From assembly GCF_900220975.1 (NCBI RefSeq), contig NZ_OBQD01000012.1, positions 150,897 through 214,896 of the forward strand: 64,000 nucleotides of DNA, read 5' to 3'. Positions within the stretch are counted from its first letter, which is position 1. Each line of letters begins with the position of its first letter. The notes below the pieces were generated by a model, which saw only the letters and a list, made by a program, of their open reading frames with translations, had not been told where the DNA came from and searched no databases. The stretch is from Rhizobium subbaraonis (lineage in GTDB: Bacteria > Pseudomonadota > Alphaproteobacteria > Rhizobiales > Rhizobiaceae). The translations under genes were made by a program, and so were the position numbers. Shown here in pieces: positions 20,186-29,584 of this stretch.

Positions 20186-20194
20186 GCGAGGCCG

Positions 20195-20779
20195 ATGCTG
20201 GCGCTCTACATCACCCATCCGCAGGTGCGGATAGAACCGGACGTGCCGGTCCCGCGATGGGGTCTTTCCGCGAAAGGGCGCGAGCGCGCGACCCAGGCGG
20301 CGCAAGCCGATTGGGCACGCACGCTGAAACGTATCATCTCCAGTGACGAGACGAAGGCGGTCGAGACGGCTGAAATCCTTGCGCAGGCGAGCGGCCTCAC
20401 CGTCGAGGTGGTGGACGGAATGGGCGAGAACGACCGCTCCGCCACCGGCTTTCTCCCACCAGAGCGCTTCCAGGAGGCTGCCGACTGGTTCTTCGCCCAT
20501 CCGACGGAGAGCTTTCGCGGCTGGGAGCGGGCCGTCGACGCGCAGGCACGGATCGTCGCCCGGGTGGAGGCCATCCTGAACGACCACGGCACCGCAGGGC
20601 CGATCGCCTTTGTCGGGCATGGCGGCGTGGGAACGCTGCTCAAGTGCCATCTTTTCGGCCTGCCGATCGCCCGGCGTCACGACCAGCCCGGTGACGGCGG
20701 CAATCTTTTCGCCTTCCGGCTTGAAGATCGCTCCGGCGCATGCGACTGGACAGCGATGGAAACATGGAAGGGGTTTTAG
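20195..20779 (+). CDS. histidine phosphatase superfamily protein, atypical first motif
   Basis: The 194-residue protein belongs to the phosphoglycerate-mutase-like superfamily: [15 protein letters not shown] near residues 49-63 and the second catalytic histidine in [13 protein letters not shown] near 136-148. The usual N-terminal RHG motif is replaced by YITHPQV (His8), so the paired arginine is missing. Activity therefore may be altered. It lies 9 bp after pmtA and its stop overlaps the pyrF start region by position (2-bp gap), indicating one operon pmtA-this gene-pyrF. Confidence 0.75.
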   Translation: MLALYITHPQVRIEPDVPVPRWGLSAKGRERATQAAQADWARTLKRIISSDETKAVETAEILAQASGLTVEVVDGMGENDRSATGFLPPERFQEAADWFFAHPTESFRGWERAVDAQARIVARVEAILNDHGTAGPIAFVGHGGVGTLLKCHLFGLPIARRHDQPGDGGNLFAFRLEDRSGACDWTAMETWKGF

Positions 20780-20781
20780 GG

Positions 20782-21480
20782 ATGGAAGCGCGCGAACGAC
20801 TGATCGTCGGGCTGGATGTTCCGACCGTGGCGGAGGCCGAGGAGAAGGTCCGCGCGCTCAGCGACAGCGTGGTCTTCTACAAGATCGGCTACCAGCTGGT
20901 CTTCGCAGGCGGGCTCGAGTTCGCCCGCGATCTTGCCAGGGACGGCAAGAAGGTCTTCCTCGACATGAAACTGCTGGACATCGACAACACGGTAGCGAAG
21001 GGCGTCGAGAACATCGCGAAGATGGGCATGTCGATGCTGACGCTGCACGCCTATCCGAAGGCGATGCGCGCAGCGGTGGAGGCGGCAGCCGGCTCCGGCC
21101 TGTGCCTGCTCGGCGTCACCGTGCTGACCTCCATGGATGCTGAAGACCTGATCGAGGCGGGATACAACGACACCCCGCAGGCACTGGTGCGGCGCCGGGC
21201 CGAACAGGCGCGCGCCGCCGGTATGGGCGGCATCGTCTGCTCGGCCGAGGAGGCTGCCGCCGTGCGCGGCATTGTCGGTCCGGGCATGGCGATCGTCACG
21301 CCGGGCATTCGCCCGGCCGGTGCGGAGAAGGGAGACCAGAAGCGGGTGATGACGCCGGCAGAAGCCCTGAAGGCCGGATCGAGCCATCTCGTCGTGGCGC
21401 GGCCGATCGTCAAGGCCGCCGATCCGCGCGCGGCAGCAGAGGCCATCCTGGCCGAGATGACGGACGCGCTCAAAGCATAA
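20782..21480 (+). CDS. pyrF: orotidine 5'-phosphate decarboxylase
   Basis: This enzyme makes UMP from OMP in pyrimidine synthesis. The 232-residue protein contains the catalytic tetrad region [13 protein letters not shown] (Asp61, Lys63, Asp66) and the C-terminal TPGIRPAG and [12 protein letters not shown] phosphate-binding motifs. The ATG at 20782 is favoured because [15 protein letters not shown] is the family start. It begins 2 bp after the previous stop and is followed 16 bp later by the DUF1330 gene. Confidence 0.96.
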   Translation: MEARERLIVGLDVPTVAEAEEKVRALSDSVVFYKIGYQLVFAGGLEFARDLARDGKKVFLDMKLLDIDNTVAKGVENIAKMGMSMLTLHAYPKAMRAAVEAAAGSGLCLLGVTVLTSMDAEDLIEAGYNDTPQALVRRRAEQARAAGMGGIVCSAEEAAAVRGIVGPGMAIVTPGIRPAGAEKGDQKRVMTPAEALKAGSSHLVVARPIVKAADPRAAAEAILAEMTDALKA

Positions 21481-21496
21481 TCAAGGGAGAGACAAA

Positions 21497-21784
21497 ATGG
21501 CCAAGGGATACTGGATCGCACGCGTGGATGTTCGCGACGCCGAACGCTATAAGGACTATGTGGCGGCCGCCAAGCCGGCCTTCGAAAGGTACGGCGCCAA
21601 TTTCCTCGCCCGCGGCGGCGCCTTCGAGAAGCTTGAAGGACAGGTTCGCGCCCGCAACGTCGTGATCGAATTCCCTTCGCTGCAGGCGGCGATCGACTGC
21701 TACAACTCCCCCGAATATCAAGTCGCCGCCGCCATCCGCCAGGAAGTCGCGGACGCGGAGATGGTGGTCGTCGAAGGGGTCTGA
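21497..21784 (+). CDS. DUF1330 domain-containing protein
   Basis: The 95-residue protein is a ferredoxin-like alpha/beta barrel member: YWIARVDVRDAERYKDYV, FERYGANFLARGG, and VVIEFPSLQAAIDCYNSPEYQ are typical of DUF1330. The family has no settled function. GGGAGAG precedes the ATG. It is the last gene of the pmtA-pyrF transcription unit. Confidence 0.85.
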   Translation: MAKGYWIARVDVRDAERYKDYVAAAKPAFERYGANFLARGGAFEKLEGQVRARNVVIEFPSLQAAIDCYNSPEYQVAAAIRQEVADAEMVVVEGV

Positions 21785-21903
21785 CGCACTGACAGCTAAG
21801 GCGCGCAAGTTGCAGCCAGGCACGTGCAGACAAGCCTTCACCTCCCCGGTGGTTTGGGCTATGTAGGCCTCACCTACCTTCGCCTATTCCAGGAGCTTCC
21901 CGC

Positions 21904-22878
21904 ATGACCCTCTCCAACCTTCCGCCGCAGGTCACCGTATTCGGTGGTTCCGGATTTGTCGGCCGTCATGTGGTGCGTGCGCTCGCAAGGCGCGGCTACC
22001 GCATCCGCGTTGCCGTGCGGCGGCCGGATCTGGCGGGTTTCCTGCAGCCGATCGGCGGGCTCGGGCAGATCTCCTTCGTTCAGACGAACCTGCGCTACCG
22101 CGACTCGATCGACCGCGCGGTTCACGATGCCGACCACGTCGTCAACTGCGTCGGCATCCTGTTCGAGAAGGGACGCCAGCGCTTCGACGCCTTGCAGGAT
22201 TTCGGCGCACGCGCCGTTGCCGAGGCAGCCCGCGCCCGCGGCGCCACGCTGACGCACATCTCGGCAATCGGCGCTGACGCCAACTCGGCTTCCGACTACG
22301 CCCGGTCCAAGGGCCGTGGCGAACTGGGTATCCGCGAGGTGCTGCCGGAAGCCGTGATCCTGCGTCCGTCGATCGTCTTCGGACCGGAAGACGGCTTCTT
22401 CAACAAGTTCGCCAACATGTCGCGCTTCGCACCCGTCCTGCCGCTGATCGGCGGCGGCCACACGAAGTTCCAGCCGGTCTACGTCGCCGACGTGGCCGAA
22501 GCCGTGGCGCGCTCCGTCGACGGACACGCCACCAGGGGCGCGACCTACGAACTGGGCGGCCCGGAAATCCTGACCTTCCGCCAGTGTCTGGAACTGATGC
22601 TCGACGTCATCGACCGCAAGCGTCCTTTCGTCTCGCTGCCCTTCGGCATCGCCTCGATGATCGGCTCGTTCGCCTCGCTCGTCCCCTTCGTCGAGCCGCC
22701 GCTGACGCCGGACCAGGTGCGGTTGCTGCGTTCGGACAACATCGTCTCCGACGAGGCGAAGAAGGAAGGGCGTACCCTCCAGGCGCTCGGCATAGCGCCG
22801 GTGCTCGCCGAGGCGATCCTGCCGTCCTATCTGGTCCGGTACCGCCCGCAGGGCCAGTTCACGCGCGGAACCGCCTGA
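21904..22878 (+). CDS. complex I NDUFA9 subunit family protein (NAD(P)-binding, atypical SDR)
   Basis: The 324-residue protein has the Rossmann motif VTVFGGSGFVGRHVVRAL near residues 9-26 and HVVNCVGILFEKG near 79, diagnostic of the NDUFA9/YwnB-like atypical short-chain dehydrogenases found in alphaproteobacteria. In mitochondria the homologue is an accessory subunit of NADH dehydrogenase; a bacterial role is not established. It appears monocistronic with a perfect terminator downstream. Confidence 0.88.
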   Translation: MTLSNLPPQVTVFGGSGFVGRHVVRALARRGYRIRVAVRRPDLAGFLQPIGGLGQISFVQTNLRYRDSIDRAVHDADHVVNCVGILFEKGRQRFDALQDFGARAVAEAARARGATLTHISAIGADANSASDYARSKGRGELGIREVLPEAVILRPSIVFGPEDGFFNKFANMSRFAPVLPLIGGGHTKFQPVYVADVAEAVARSVDGHATRGATYELGGPEILTFRQCLELMLDVIDRKRPFVSLPFGIASMIGSFASLVPFVEPPLTPDQVRLLRSDNIVSDEAKKEGRTLQALGIAPVLAEAILPSYLVRYRPQGQFTRGTA

Positions 22879-22917
22879 GGCCTTCCAGCATATCAAGCGC
22901 ATCGCGCAAACGATGAC

Positions 22918-22945
22918 CGCCGCCCGGCATAGGGCGGCGTTTTCC
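22918..22945 (+). terminator. rho-independent terminator
   Basis: Perfect 8-bp stem CGCCGCCC/GGGCGGCG with a 6-base loop, followed by TTTTCCTT, 40 bp after the NDUFA9-type gene. Confidence 0.8.
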
Positions 22946-23179
22946 TTGGACGTCAGAAGCTGTCCGAGGGACATTCGCGCAGGCTCTGTGAACGGCAGCG
23001 CGCAGTGCCGGGACCAAGCGTTGCAGTTGTGCCGCACTGTCGAAAATCAGCACAGCATTTACGTGGCATTCAACATGTTCGGTTATTGATGTTTCGCAGG
23101 GCGGCGAATACACACCGCCTCGCGCAAGGGGCCGGACCGGCGAGACCCGCGTACATCTTTCCTCAAGGACTTCTTCGAC

Positions 23180-23332
23180 ATGGGCAAGGCAATTGCACTT
23201 TTCTTCGGCTGCGCGGCGCTGGTGATCCTGGCAGGCTCCTTCATGGCACCGAGCACCGTCGCCGCCGGCAAGCACGGCTGCGCCCCGGCCTATGGCGTCG
23301 ACCCCTGCACGACCTCGTCGATCCAGCGTTGA
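23180..23332 (+). CDS. small secreted or membrane protein, 50 residues
   Basis: A 50-codon frame starts ATG at 23180 and ends TGA at 23330-23332. It has a signal-peptide-like N-terminus (MGKAIALFFGCAALVILAGS), a likely cleavage near TVAAG, and a short tail with two cysteines (HGCAPAYGVDPCTTSSIQR). An AAGGA sequence lies 11 bases upstream and a GGCCGG/CCGGCC hairpin follows at 23342-23364. The preceding 230 bp hold no other gene. I recognise no family; the signal peptide and paired cysteines argue that it is real. Confidence 0.6.
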   Translation: MGKAIALFFGCAALVILAGSFMAPSTVAAGKHGCAPAYGVDPCTTSSIQR

Positions 23333-23425
23333 ACGAAGAAAGGCCGGACGACGAACGCCCGGCCCCTGATATCTGCGCCCGAAGGCGCCTGCATCGTCGC
23401 GAACCGGTCGGGTTCGCGAAATCCC

Positions 23426-24232
23426 CTACCCCCAGAGCGCCAGGCCGATAAGGCCAGCGACACCGATGACGATGCGCCAGATCGCAAAGGGCGCGAAACC
23501 GCGGCGCGAGACGAAGTCCAGCAGCGAGCGGACGACAAGCAGCGCTGAGAAGAATGCGGCAACGAAGCCGATGCCGATCACGATGCCGTCATCGAAGCTC
23601 AGTGCATCGCGGTTCTTGTAAAGGTCGAGCGTGAACGCGCCGAGCATCGTCGGCATGGCGAGGAAGAACGAGAACTCCGCAGCCGAGCGCTTGTCGGCGC
23701 CCATCAGGAGTGCACCGGCGATCGTGGCGCCCGAACGGGAGGTGCCGGGAATCATGGCGAGGCACTGGAAGAAGCCGATCTTGAGCGCCAGCGACGGCGG
23801 ATAGTCCATCACGTCCTTATAGCGCGGCTTCAACGGCAGCCGATCGATGACGTAGAGCACGATACCCCCGAGGATCAGCACGATGCAGATGAGCTGCGGC
23901 GTCTCGAACAGGACCGTCTTGATGAAATCATGGGCAAAGACACCGATGACCGCGGCCGGCAGGAAGGCAAGCAGGACGCAGAATACGAAGCGCCTCGCCT
24001 GGGCGCTGGTCGGCAGGGCCAGTGCGATGTGGATGAGTTTGGCCGCATAGACGGCAAGGATCGCCAGGATAGCGCCGAGCTGGATCAGGACGGCGAAGGT
24101 GTTCCCCGGGGACTTGAAGCCCATGAAGTGGCCTGCGAGCAGGACGTGGGCTGTCGAGGACACGGGTATGAACTCTGTCAGGCCTTCGATCACTCCGAGA
24201 ACGAGGGCGCTGACAATCGACTGGTCGGCCAT
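23426..24232 (-). CDS. uppP: undecaprenyl-diphosphatase
   Basis: UppP (BacA) dephosphorylates undecaprenyl diphosphate at the inner membrane to recycle the lipid carrier for peptidoglycan; overexpression gives bacitracin resistance. The 268-residue protein has about eight membrane helices and both catalytic motifs: [14 protein letters not shown] (residues 15-28) and [10 protein letters not shown] near 161-170. It is convergent with the small secreted-protein gene and stands alone. Confidence 0.95.
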   Translation of the reverse strand: MADQSIVSALVLGVIEGLTEFIPVSSTAHVLLAGHFMGFKSPGNTFAVLIQLGAILAILAVYAAKLIHIALALPTSAQARRFVFCVLLAFLPAAVIGVFAHDFIKTVLFETPQLICIVLILGGIVLYVIDRLPLKPRYKDVMDYPPSLALKIGFFQCLAMIPGTSRSGATIAGALLMGADKRSAAEFSFFLAMPTMLGAFTLDLYKNRDALSFDDGIVIGIGFVAAFFSALLVVRSLLDFVSRRGFAPFAIWRIVIGVAGLIGLALWG

Positions 24233-24401
24233 GGAAAATCCTTGAAGAGATGATGTCGCGAGCGATCATCAAAAACTGATTCGCTTGTGTTTGCGTTGTC
24301 ATCTTCCTATAGCTTTGTGTCAGGAGTCGTGAACAGCGCAATCGCATTTCCCGGCCGATGGCCGGTCCGCTTCCTCCGACAATCATCAAAAGAAAAGCCT
24401 T

Positions 24402-25094
24402 ATGCCGACCCTCTATCATCACCCGATGTCCTCCTCCTCCCGTTTCATCCGGCTGGTTCTGTCCGAATACGGATATCAGACCGATCTCGCCGAGGAGCAG
24501 CCCTGGGAAAACCGGCGCGACTTCCTGACTTTGAACCCGGCAGGGACGCTGCCCGTCTATGTCGACGACAGCATGCGCGCGCTCTGTGGCGCCACGGTCA
24601 TTTCCGAGTATGTGGACGAGACGCACGGCGTGCTGAAGCGCGACAGGCGGCTTCTGGCGGAGGACCCGTTCCAGCGGGCCGAGATCCGCCGCCTGGTGGA
24701 ATGGTTTCTGCAGAAGATGGAGCAGGATGTGACCAGGCCGCTCGTGCGTGAGCGGATCTTCAAGCTGCAGATGACGCCAGACCAAGGCGGCGGGCCGCCG
24801 GACAGCAAGATCCTGCGCAATTCGCGCGCCAACGTCCGCCAGCACATGAAGTATCTGTCCTGGCTTGCCGGTTCGCGTACCTATCTCGCCGGCGACCGGC
24901 TGAGCTACGCCGATCTTGCGGCCGCAGCAGCCGTCTCGGTGCTCGACTATATGGGCGAGATCAACTGGCAGGATGCTCCGCAGGCAAAGGACTGGTACCA
25001 GCGCATCAAGTCGCGCCCGTCGTTCCGGCCGCTGCTTGCCGAGCGCGTGCGCGGCGTAACCCCGGTCTCGCACTACGCGGACCTCGACTTCTAG
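24402..25094 (+). CDS. glutathione S-transferase family protein
   Basis: The 230-residue cytosolic protein has an N-terminal thioredoxin-like domain ([24 protein letters not shown], with [11 protein letters not shown] as the cis-proline loop) and an all-helical C-terminal domain with [16 protein letters not shown]. The substrate is unknown. It lies 7 bp upstream of queG and the two are probably cotranscribed. Confidence 0.88.
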   Translation: MPTLYHHPMSSSSRFIRLVLSEYGYQTDLAEEQPWENRRDFLTLNPAGTLPVYVDDSMRALCGATVISEYVDETHGVLKRDRRLLAEDPFQRAEIRRLVEWFLQKMEQDVTRPLVRERIFKLQMTPDQGGGPPDSKILRNSRANVRQHMKYLSWLAGSRTYLAGDRLSYADLAAAAAVSVLDYMGEINWQDAPQAKDWYQRIKSRPSFRPLLAERVRGVTPVSHYADLDF

Positions 25095-25101
25095 GGCGAC
25101 G

Positions 25102-26268
25102 ATGGCCATGGCCGGCGCGGCGACCAGCGCGGACCGGATCGAGCGGCAGCGCAACAAGCTCAAGGCCTTCCTCCTTGCCGAGGCGGCCGACAAGGGCTTC
25201 GACGTCTGTCGCGTGGCGCGCCCGGATTCCATTCCCGACGCGCCTGCCCGCCTCGATGACTTTCTCGCCGCCGGGTATCACGGCACGATGGACTGGATGG
25301 CGGAGACGCGTGATCGCCGCGCCGATCCCCGCGCGCTCTGGAGCGAGGTGCGTTCAGTCGTGCTGTTCGGGATGAACTACGGGCCCGACGAGGACCCGCG
25401 CGATGTGCTCGCGATGAAGAACAGTGCGGCAATCTCGGTGTATGCGAAGAACCGAGACTACCACGACGTCATAAAGGGCAAGCTGAAAGAGGTCGCCACC
25501 CGCTTTGCCGCACGCGCCGGCGAGGACGTTAAGGTGTTCGTCGATACCGCGCCTGTGATGGAAAAGCCGCTTGCCATGCAGGCAGGACTTGGCTGGCAGG
25601 GCAAGCACACGAACCTCGTAAGCCGCGATTTCGGCTCCTGGCTCTTCCTCGGCAGTATGTTCACCACCGCCGAGCTCATCGCCGACGACCCGGAGCGCGA
25701 CCATTGCGGCTCCTGCCGGGCATGCCTGGATGCCTGTCCGACAAGCGCCTTTCCCGCACCCTACAGGATCGACGCCCGCCGCTGTATCTCCTACCTGACC
25801 ATCGAGCACAAGGGGACGATAGAACGCGAACTGCGCCCCCTGCTCGGAAACCGCATCTACGGATGCGACGACTGCCTCGCCGCCTGCCCCTGGAACAAGT
25901 TCGCAGCCGTTGCGGCGGAAATGAAGTTTCACGCGCGCGACGACCTGCGCGCGCCGAAGCTTGCCGAGCTTCTGACGCTCGACGATGCCGCCTTCCGGAC
26001 ACGCTTTTCCGGATCTCCCGTCAAGCGCATCGGCCGCGACCGCTTCGTGCGCAACGTCCTGATCGCGGCGGGCAACAGCGGCGATGCCGCGCTCGCACCG
26101 ATATGCGCGACGTTGGCAAGCGACCCCTCCCCGACCGTCCGCGGCATGGCCGTCTGGGCGCTTCGGCAATTGCTGGCTAGAGACAGCTTCGAGAAGTTTG
26201 CTAGAAGAGCAGCCGACGAGACCGACCCGGAGGTACGGGCGGAATACGAGGCAGCGACGGAGGTCTGA
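25102..26268 (+). CDS. queG: epoxyqueuosine reductase
   Basis: QueG is a cobalamin- and 4Fe-4S-dependent enzyme that converts epoxyqueuosine to queuosine in tRNA. The 388-residue protein has the DUF1730 domain with catalytic Asp148 in VDTAP, two 4Fe-4S motifs ([12 protein letters not shown], Cys202/205/208 plus Cys212; CDDCLAACP, Cys255/258/262) and C-terminal HEAT-like repeats. The start is uncertain among M1 and M3. It is followed 2 bp later by an SDR gene. Confidence 0.94.
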   Translation: MAMAGAATSADRIERQRNKLKAFLLAEAADKGFDVCRVARPDSIPDAPARLDDFLAAGYHGTMDWMAETRDRRADPRALWSEVRSVVLFGMNYGPDEDPRDVLAMKNSAAISVYAKNRDYHDVIKGKLKEVATRFAARAGEDVKVFVDTAPVMEKPLAMQAGLGWQGKHTNLVSRDFGSWLFLGSMFTTAELIADDPERDHCGSCRACLDACPTSAFPAPYRIDARRCISYLTIEHKGTIERELRPLLGNRIYGCDDCLAACPWNKFAAVAAEMKFHARDDLRAPKLAELLTLDDAAFRTRFSGSPVKRIGRDRFVRNVLIAAGNSGDAALAPICATLASDPSPTVRGMAVWALRQLLARDSFEKFARRAADETDPEVRAEYEAATEV

Positions 26269-26270
26269 TC

Positions 26271-27143
26271 ATGCGTCTTCTGGTGTTGGGAGCAGGCTTC
26301 TCCGGCCGTGCGATCGCGCAGGCTTTCCAGGCCGCAGGATATGGCGCGACCGGCACAACGCGTTCCAAAGAGAAGGCGGACGCCCTCGCCGCCCTAGGGA
26401 TGGACGCCATAATCTACGACGGCGAGGCGATCTCCGACACACTGTTCCAGGCCATGGGCGAGACCACGCACCTCGTGCAGTCGATTGCGCCTGGCAAGAG
26501 CGGAGATCCACTGTTTCGTGACGGCGTCCCGCCGATCGGCGAGCTGATGCCAAAGCTGCTGTGGGCGGGCTATCTTTCCACCGTGGGCGTCTACGGCGAT
26601 CACAAGGGCGCGTGGGTGGACGAGGACACGCCTCTGCACCCCGTCTCCGCCCGCTCGATCGAGCGCGTGGACGCAGAAAACCGCTGGCTCGCATATTCGC
26701 AGGCAAGCGGGGTCCCGGTCGCGATCCTGCGCCTTGCCGGCATCTACGGCCCGGGGCGAAACGCGCTTCGGAACGTCGCGGAGGGCACGGCGCGGCGACT
26801 GGTGAAGAAGGACCAGGTGTTCAACCGCATCCGCGTGGAAGATATTGGCGCGGCGGCGTTGTTTCTGGCCGAGCACGGGCATTCGGGTGTGTTCAACATT
26901 ACAGACAACAAGCCCGGTCCGCCGCAGGACGTGGTGGCCGAGGCCGCGCGCCTGCTGGGGGTGGAAATCCCCCCCGAGGTTCCCGTCGAGACGGCCGAGC
27001 TTTCGCCCATGGCCCGCTCCTTCTACGGCGAGAACAAGCGCGTCTCCAATGCCAGGATGCGGGCACTCGGCTTCCGCTTCCGCTATCCCGACTACCGCAT
27101 GTCGCTTGCCCAGATGCGCAACGACGACAGCTGGCGCGGCTGA
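26271..27143 (+). CDS. SDR family NAD(P)-dependent epimerase/oxidoreductase
   Basis: The 290-residue protein has a Rossmann fold with LLVLGAGFSGRAIAQAF at residues 3-19. The active-site region STVGVYGDHKGAWVDEDTP near 103-121 keeps the YGDHKG segment typical of YeeZ-like epimerases but lacks a canonical YxxxK. LRLAGIYGPGRNAL lies near 154. The reaction is unknown. It starts 2 bp after queG, and the GST-queG-SDR order suggests one operon. Confidence 0.8.
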   Translation: MRLLVLGAGFSGRAIAQAFQAAGYGATGTTRSKEKADALAALGMDAIIYDGEAISDTLFQAMGETTHLVQSIAPGKSGDPLFRDGVPPIGELMPKLLWAGYLSTVGVYGDHKGAWVDEDTPLHPVSARSIERVDAENRWLAYSQASGVPVAILRLAGIYGPGRNALRNVAEGTARRLVKKDQVFNRIRVEDIGAAALFLAEHGHSGVFNITDNKPGPPQDVVAEAARLLGVEIPPEVPVETAELSPMARSFYGENKRVSNARMRALGFRFRYPDYRMSLAQMRNDDSWRG

Positions 27144-27528
27144 ACCAACGACTTCGTTAACAGACGATTACCGAAAAGTGCTTTGACCCGCCCAAGTTTG
27201 GCCTCTTTTTTGCAACCAAGGATAGAGCAAACCAGAAAAAAGTTTCGGATTGGCGTACCAAATTCGGCTGATGTGCAACTTTTTTCCAGTTTTCTCGGCC
27301 GAGGTCGGCAGGAAATTCCACTTTTGTCAACACTTCGAGATTCGCACTGATTCTAAAGGCATTTTAGGAACCGTTGTCGAAATCCGGAAGGATAGACAGC
27401 ATTCTATGCAAATTCTCTCGAAGATCATCGGCAAGTAGTCCGGACGGGCCGAGGCCATTTTTCGCCATTTTTCGCCCCAATAGACAGACCTGTCAGAAGA
27501 TACTGGACACCAGCACTGAGGGGTCAAC
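27144..27528. other. 385-bp intergenic region before the RlpA-like gene
   Basis: The sequence is clearly more AT-rich than its surroundings, with runs such as CTTTTTTGC and AAAAAAG and a tandem CATTTTTCGC repeated at about 27458-27476. A 62-codon frame at 27250-27438 lacks a ribosome-binding site and looks like chance. It may be a long 5' leader or a small-RNA locus; nothing decisive is visible. Confidence 0.3.
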
Positions 27529-27894
27529 ATGTCTATCAAGTCCTCTACTGTGGCACTCGCCGCATTGATTATCGCTGCGCCCGTTACCTTCGCATCCACG
27601 GCGGAGGCTGCCGGCTGTGGCCGTGCATCCTGGTACGCGCTCACCTCGAAGACCGCCTCCGGCGAGCGCATGAATCCGGCCAAGCTTACCGCCGCCCACA
27701 AGACCCTGCGCTTCGGCACGAAGGTCAAGGTCACCAACGCCAAAAACGGCCGCAGCGTCGTCGTTCGCATCAACGACCGTGGTCCCTTCATACGCGGCCG
27801 CGTCCTCGATCTTTCCAAGGCGGCCGCCTCGCAGATCGGCATGATCGGTGCGGGACACGCGAGCGTCTGTTATCAGATCGTCAGCGCAAGCTGA
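27529..27894 (+). CDS. RlpA-like double-psi beta-barrel protein (septal ring lytic transglycosylase family)
   Basis: The 121-residue protein has a Sec signal peptide (cleavage near AEAA-G, residue 28) and a single DPBB domain: [58 protein letters not shown]. RlpA proteins cleave naked glycan strands at the septum. This copy has no lipobox cysteine and no SPOR domain, so it is a short secreted version. GAGGGGTC lies before the ATG. Confidence 0.85.
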   Translation: MSIKSSTVALAALIIAAPVTFASTAEAAGCGRASWYALTSKTASGERMNPAKLTAAHKTLRFGTKVKVTNAKNGRSVVVRINDRGPFIRGRVLDLSKAAASQIGMIGAGHASVCYQIVSAS

Positions 27895-28057
27895 CAGTCA
27901 GACCGGCTTCGCCTCCGGCGACCCGGTCGACTGAATGACGGCGTGGCCGCGCACCCGGTGCGGTTACGCCGTAAAGATGGTTCCGGCACAATTCGGCGCC
28001 CACGGCTTGCTCTCGCCGCGCTTCGCCGCTACCACGGCGGCAAAACGGAGTTGAGCA

Positions 28058-29344
28058 ATGCGATTGGGCGGACGGCTTTCGGGAGCCATCGAGGTTTTGG
28101 CGGATATCGAGGCGCGCAAGCGTCCCGTCGCCGATGCGCTGAAGGACTGGGGCCTCGCCCATCGTTTCGCCGGCTCCGGCGACCGGGCGGCGATCGGCAA
28201 CATCGTCTACGACGCGCTCCGGATGAAGCTGTCGCACGCCTACCTGATGGATGACGACAGCGCTGCCTCGCTCGGCCTCGGCGTGATGCTGCGGCAATGG
28301 GGCCTGACGCCGGAAAGCCTTGCGCGCGAGCTGGAAGGCGACAAATTCGCTCCCGAACTTCCCGCCGACCGCCTGAAGGCCTTTGCGAGCCGCAGGCTCG
28401 AGAATGCGCCGCTGCACGTACAGGGCGACATTCCAGAATGGGTCCAGCCCTCGTTCGAGGAAAACTTCTCCGAGGACTGGCTCGAAGAGGCGAAGGCCCT
28501 CACCGGGCGCCCGACCCTCGATCTGCGCGTCAACACCTTGAAGGCCACCCGGGAGAAAGTCCTGAGGGCACTGGAGCGCAGCGGGGCAGAGCCTGCCAGG
28601 ATCGCGCGTCAGGGTATCCGCATTCCGGCCGGCGAAGGCCCGTCGAGATTGCCGAACGTCACCGCCGAACTTTCCTTCCAGAAAGGCTGGTTCGAAGTCC
28701 AAGACGAGGGCTCGCAGATCGTCGCCGATCTCGTCCTCGCCCGGGAGGGCGAGCAGGTGCTGGACTATTGCGCCGGCGGCGGCGGCAAGACGCTCGCCAT
28801 GTCGGCGGCGATGAACAACAAGGGCCAGGTGCACGCCTACGACGCCGACCGCAAGCGCTTGGCGCCGATCATCGAGCGGCTGAAGCGCGCCGGCACCCGC
28901 AACGTCCAGGTTCACGAGGACCTCGCCTCGCTTGCGCCGTTTGCCGAACGCTTCGACCGTGTCCTTGTCGATGCGCCATGCACCGGCACCGGCACCTGGC
29001 GCCGGCGGCCAGACACGAAATGGCGGTTGACCGAGAAGAACCTCGAGGAAAGACTGGCCCAGCAGGAGGAGGCGCTGGCAAGTGCAGCGACCTTCGTTCG
29101 CCCGGGCGGCACCCTTGTCTATGTGACGTGTTCGGTTCTGCCTGAGGAGAACGAAAACCAGGTCTACAGCTTCTGCGAGGACAACCCGGAATTCGAGATC
29201 CTGTCGGCGGCGGGCGCCTGGGAAGAGCTGTTCGGCACCGACAAGCCGCAACCGTGGTCCGCCGACATGAAGACGGTCACCCTTACCCCGGCCTCGACCG
29301 AAACGGACGGCTTCTTCTTCTGCGCCATGGGCCGCAAGGCCTGA
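28058..29344 (+). CDS. RsmB/NOP family class I SAM-dependent rRNA cytosine methyltransferase
   Basis: The 428-residue protein has an RsmB-like N-terminal region (to about residue 140) and a C-terminal Rossmann methyltransferase domain: VLDYCAGGGGKTLAM (SAM motif I, near 230), VLVDAPCTGTGTWRR (Pro-Cys motif) and VYVTCSVLPEEN (catalytic Thr-Cys motif). It probably makes 5-methylcytosine in rRNA or tRNA; the exact site cannot be given. It appears monocistronic. Confidence 0.88.
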   Translation: MRLGGRLSGAIEVLADIEARKRPVADALKDWGLAHRFAGSGDRAAIGNIVYDALRMKLSHAYLMDDDSAASLGLGVMLRQWGLTPESLARELEGDKFAPELPADRLKAFASRRLENAPLHVQGDIPEWVQPSFEENFSEDWLEEAKALTGRPTLDLRVNTLKATREKVLRALERSGAEPARIARQGIRIPAGEGPSRLPNVTAELSFQKGWFEVQDEGSQIVADLVLAREGEQVLDYCAGGGGKTLAMSAAMNNKGQVHAYDADRKRLAPIIERLKRAGTRNVQVHEDLASLAPFAERFDRVLVDAPCTGTGTWRRRPDTKWRLTEKNLEERLAQQEEALASAATFVRPGGTLVYVTCSVLPEENENQVYSFCEDNPEFEILSAAGAWEELFGTDKPQPWSADMKTVTLTPASTETDGFFFCAMGRKA

Positions 29345-29411
29345 ACGATTCCCCCGCATCTATACTGCGTTCCATGAGGCGCTGCGCGTCTCATGCGCAG
29401 CACTGAGCGAG

Positions 29412-29428
29412 TGTTGAATTGTTCTAAA
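29412..29428 (+). promoter_or_regulatory. candidate Irr (ICE) box upstream of the imelysin operon
   Basis: TGTTGAA-TTG-TTCTAAA matches the rhizobial Irr consensus TTTAGAA-N3-TTCTAAA at 12 of 14 defined positions. It is followed by a TTGACA (29438-29443). It lies 157 bp before the first imelysin gene, consistent with iron/heme-responsive control. Confidence 0.5.
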
Positions 29429-29584
29429 CTATACACTTTGACACAAGTTTATTTTTGAGCGAATAGAAGTCCACCTGATACTATCCATCGCCCGGCCACG
29501 GGCGAGGTCCCGGCACATCGTTCGCCCGCACGGGGAGGGGCGCCGGGAAGGAACCAGACCTTTAACGGGACCCCAGGAGAAAAC

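Noticed and set aside
27250..27438. 62-codon frame before the RlpA-like gene
   Set aside because: No ribosome-binding site, no recognisable features and poor codon pattern.
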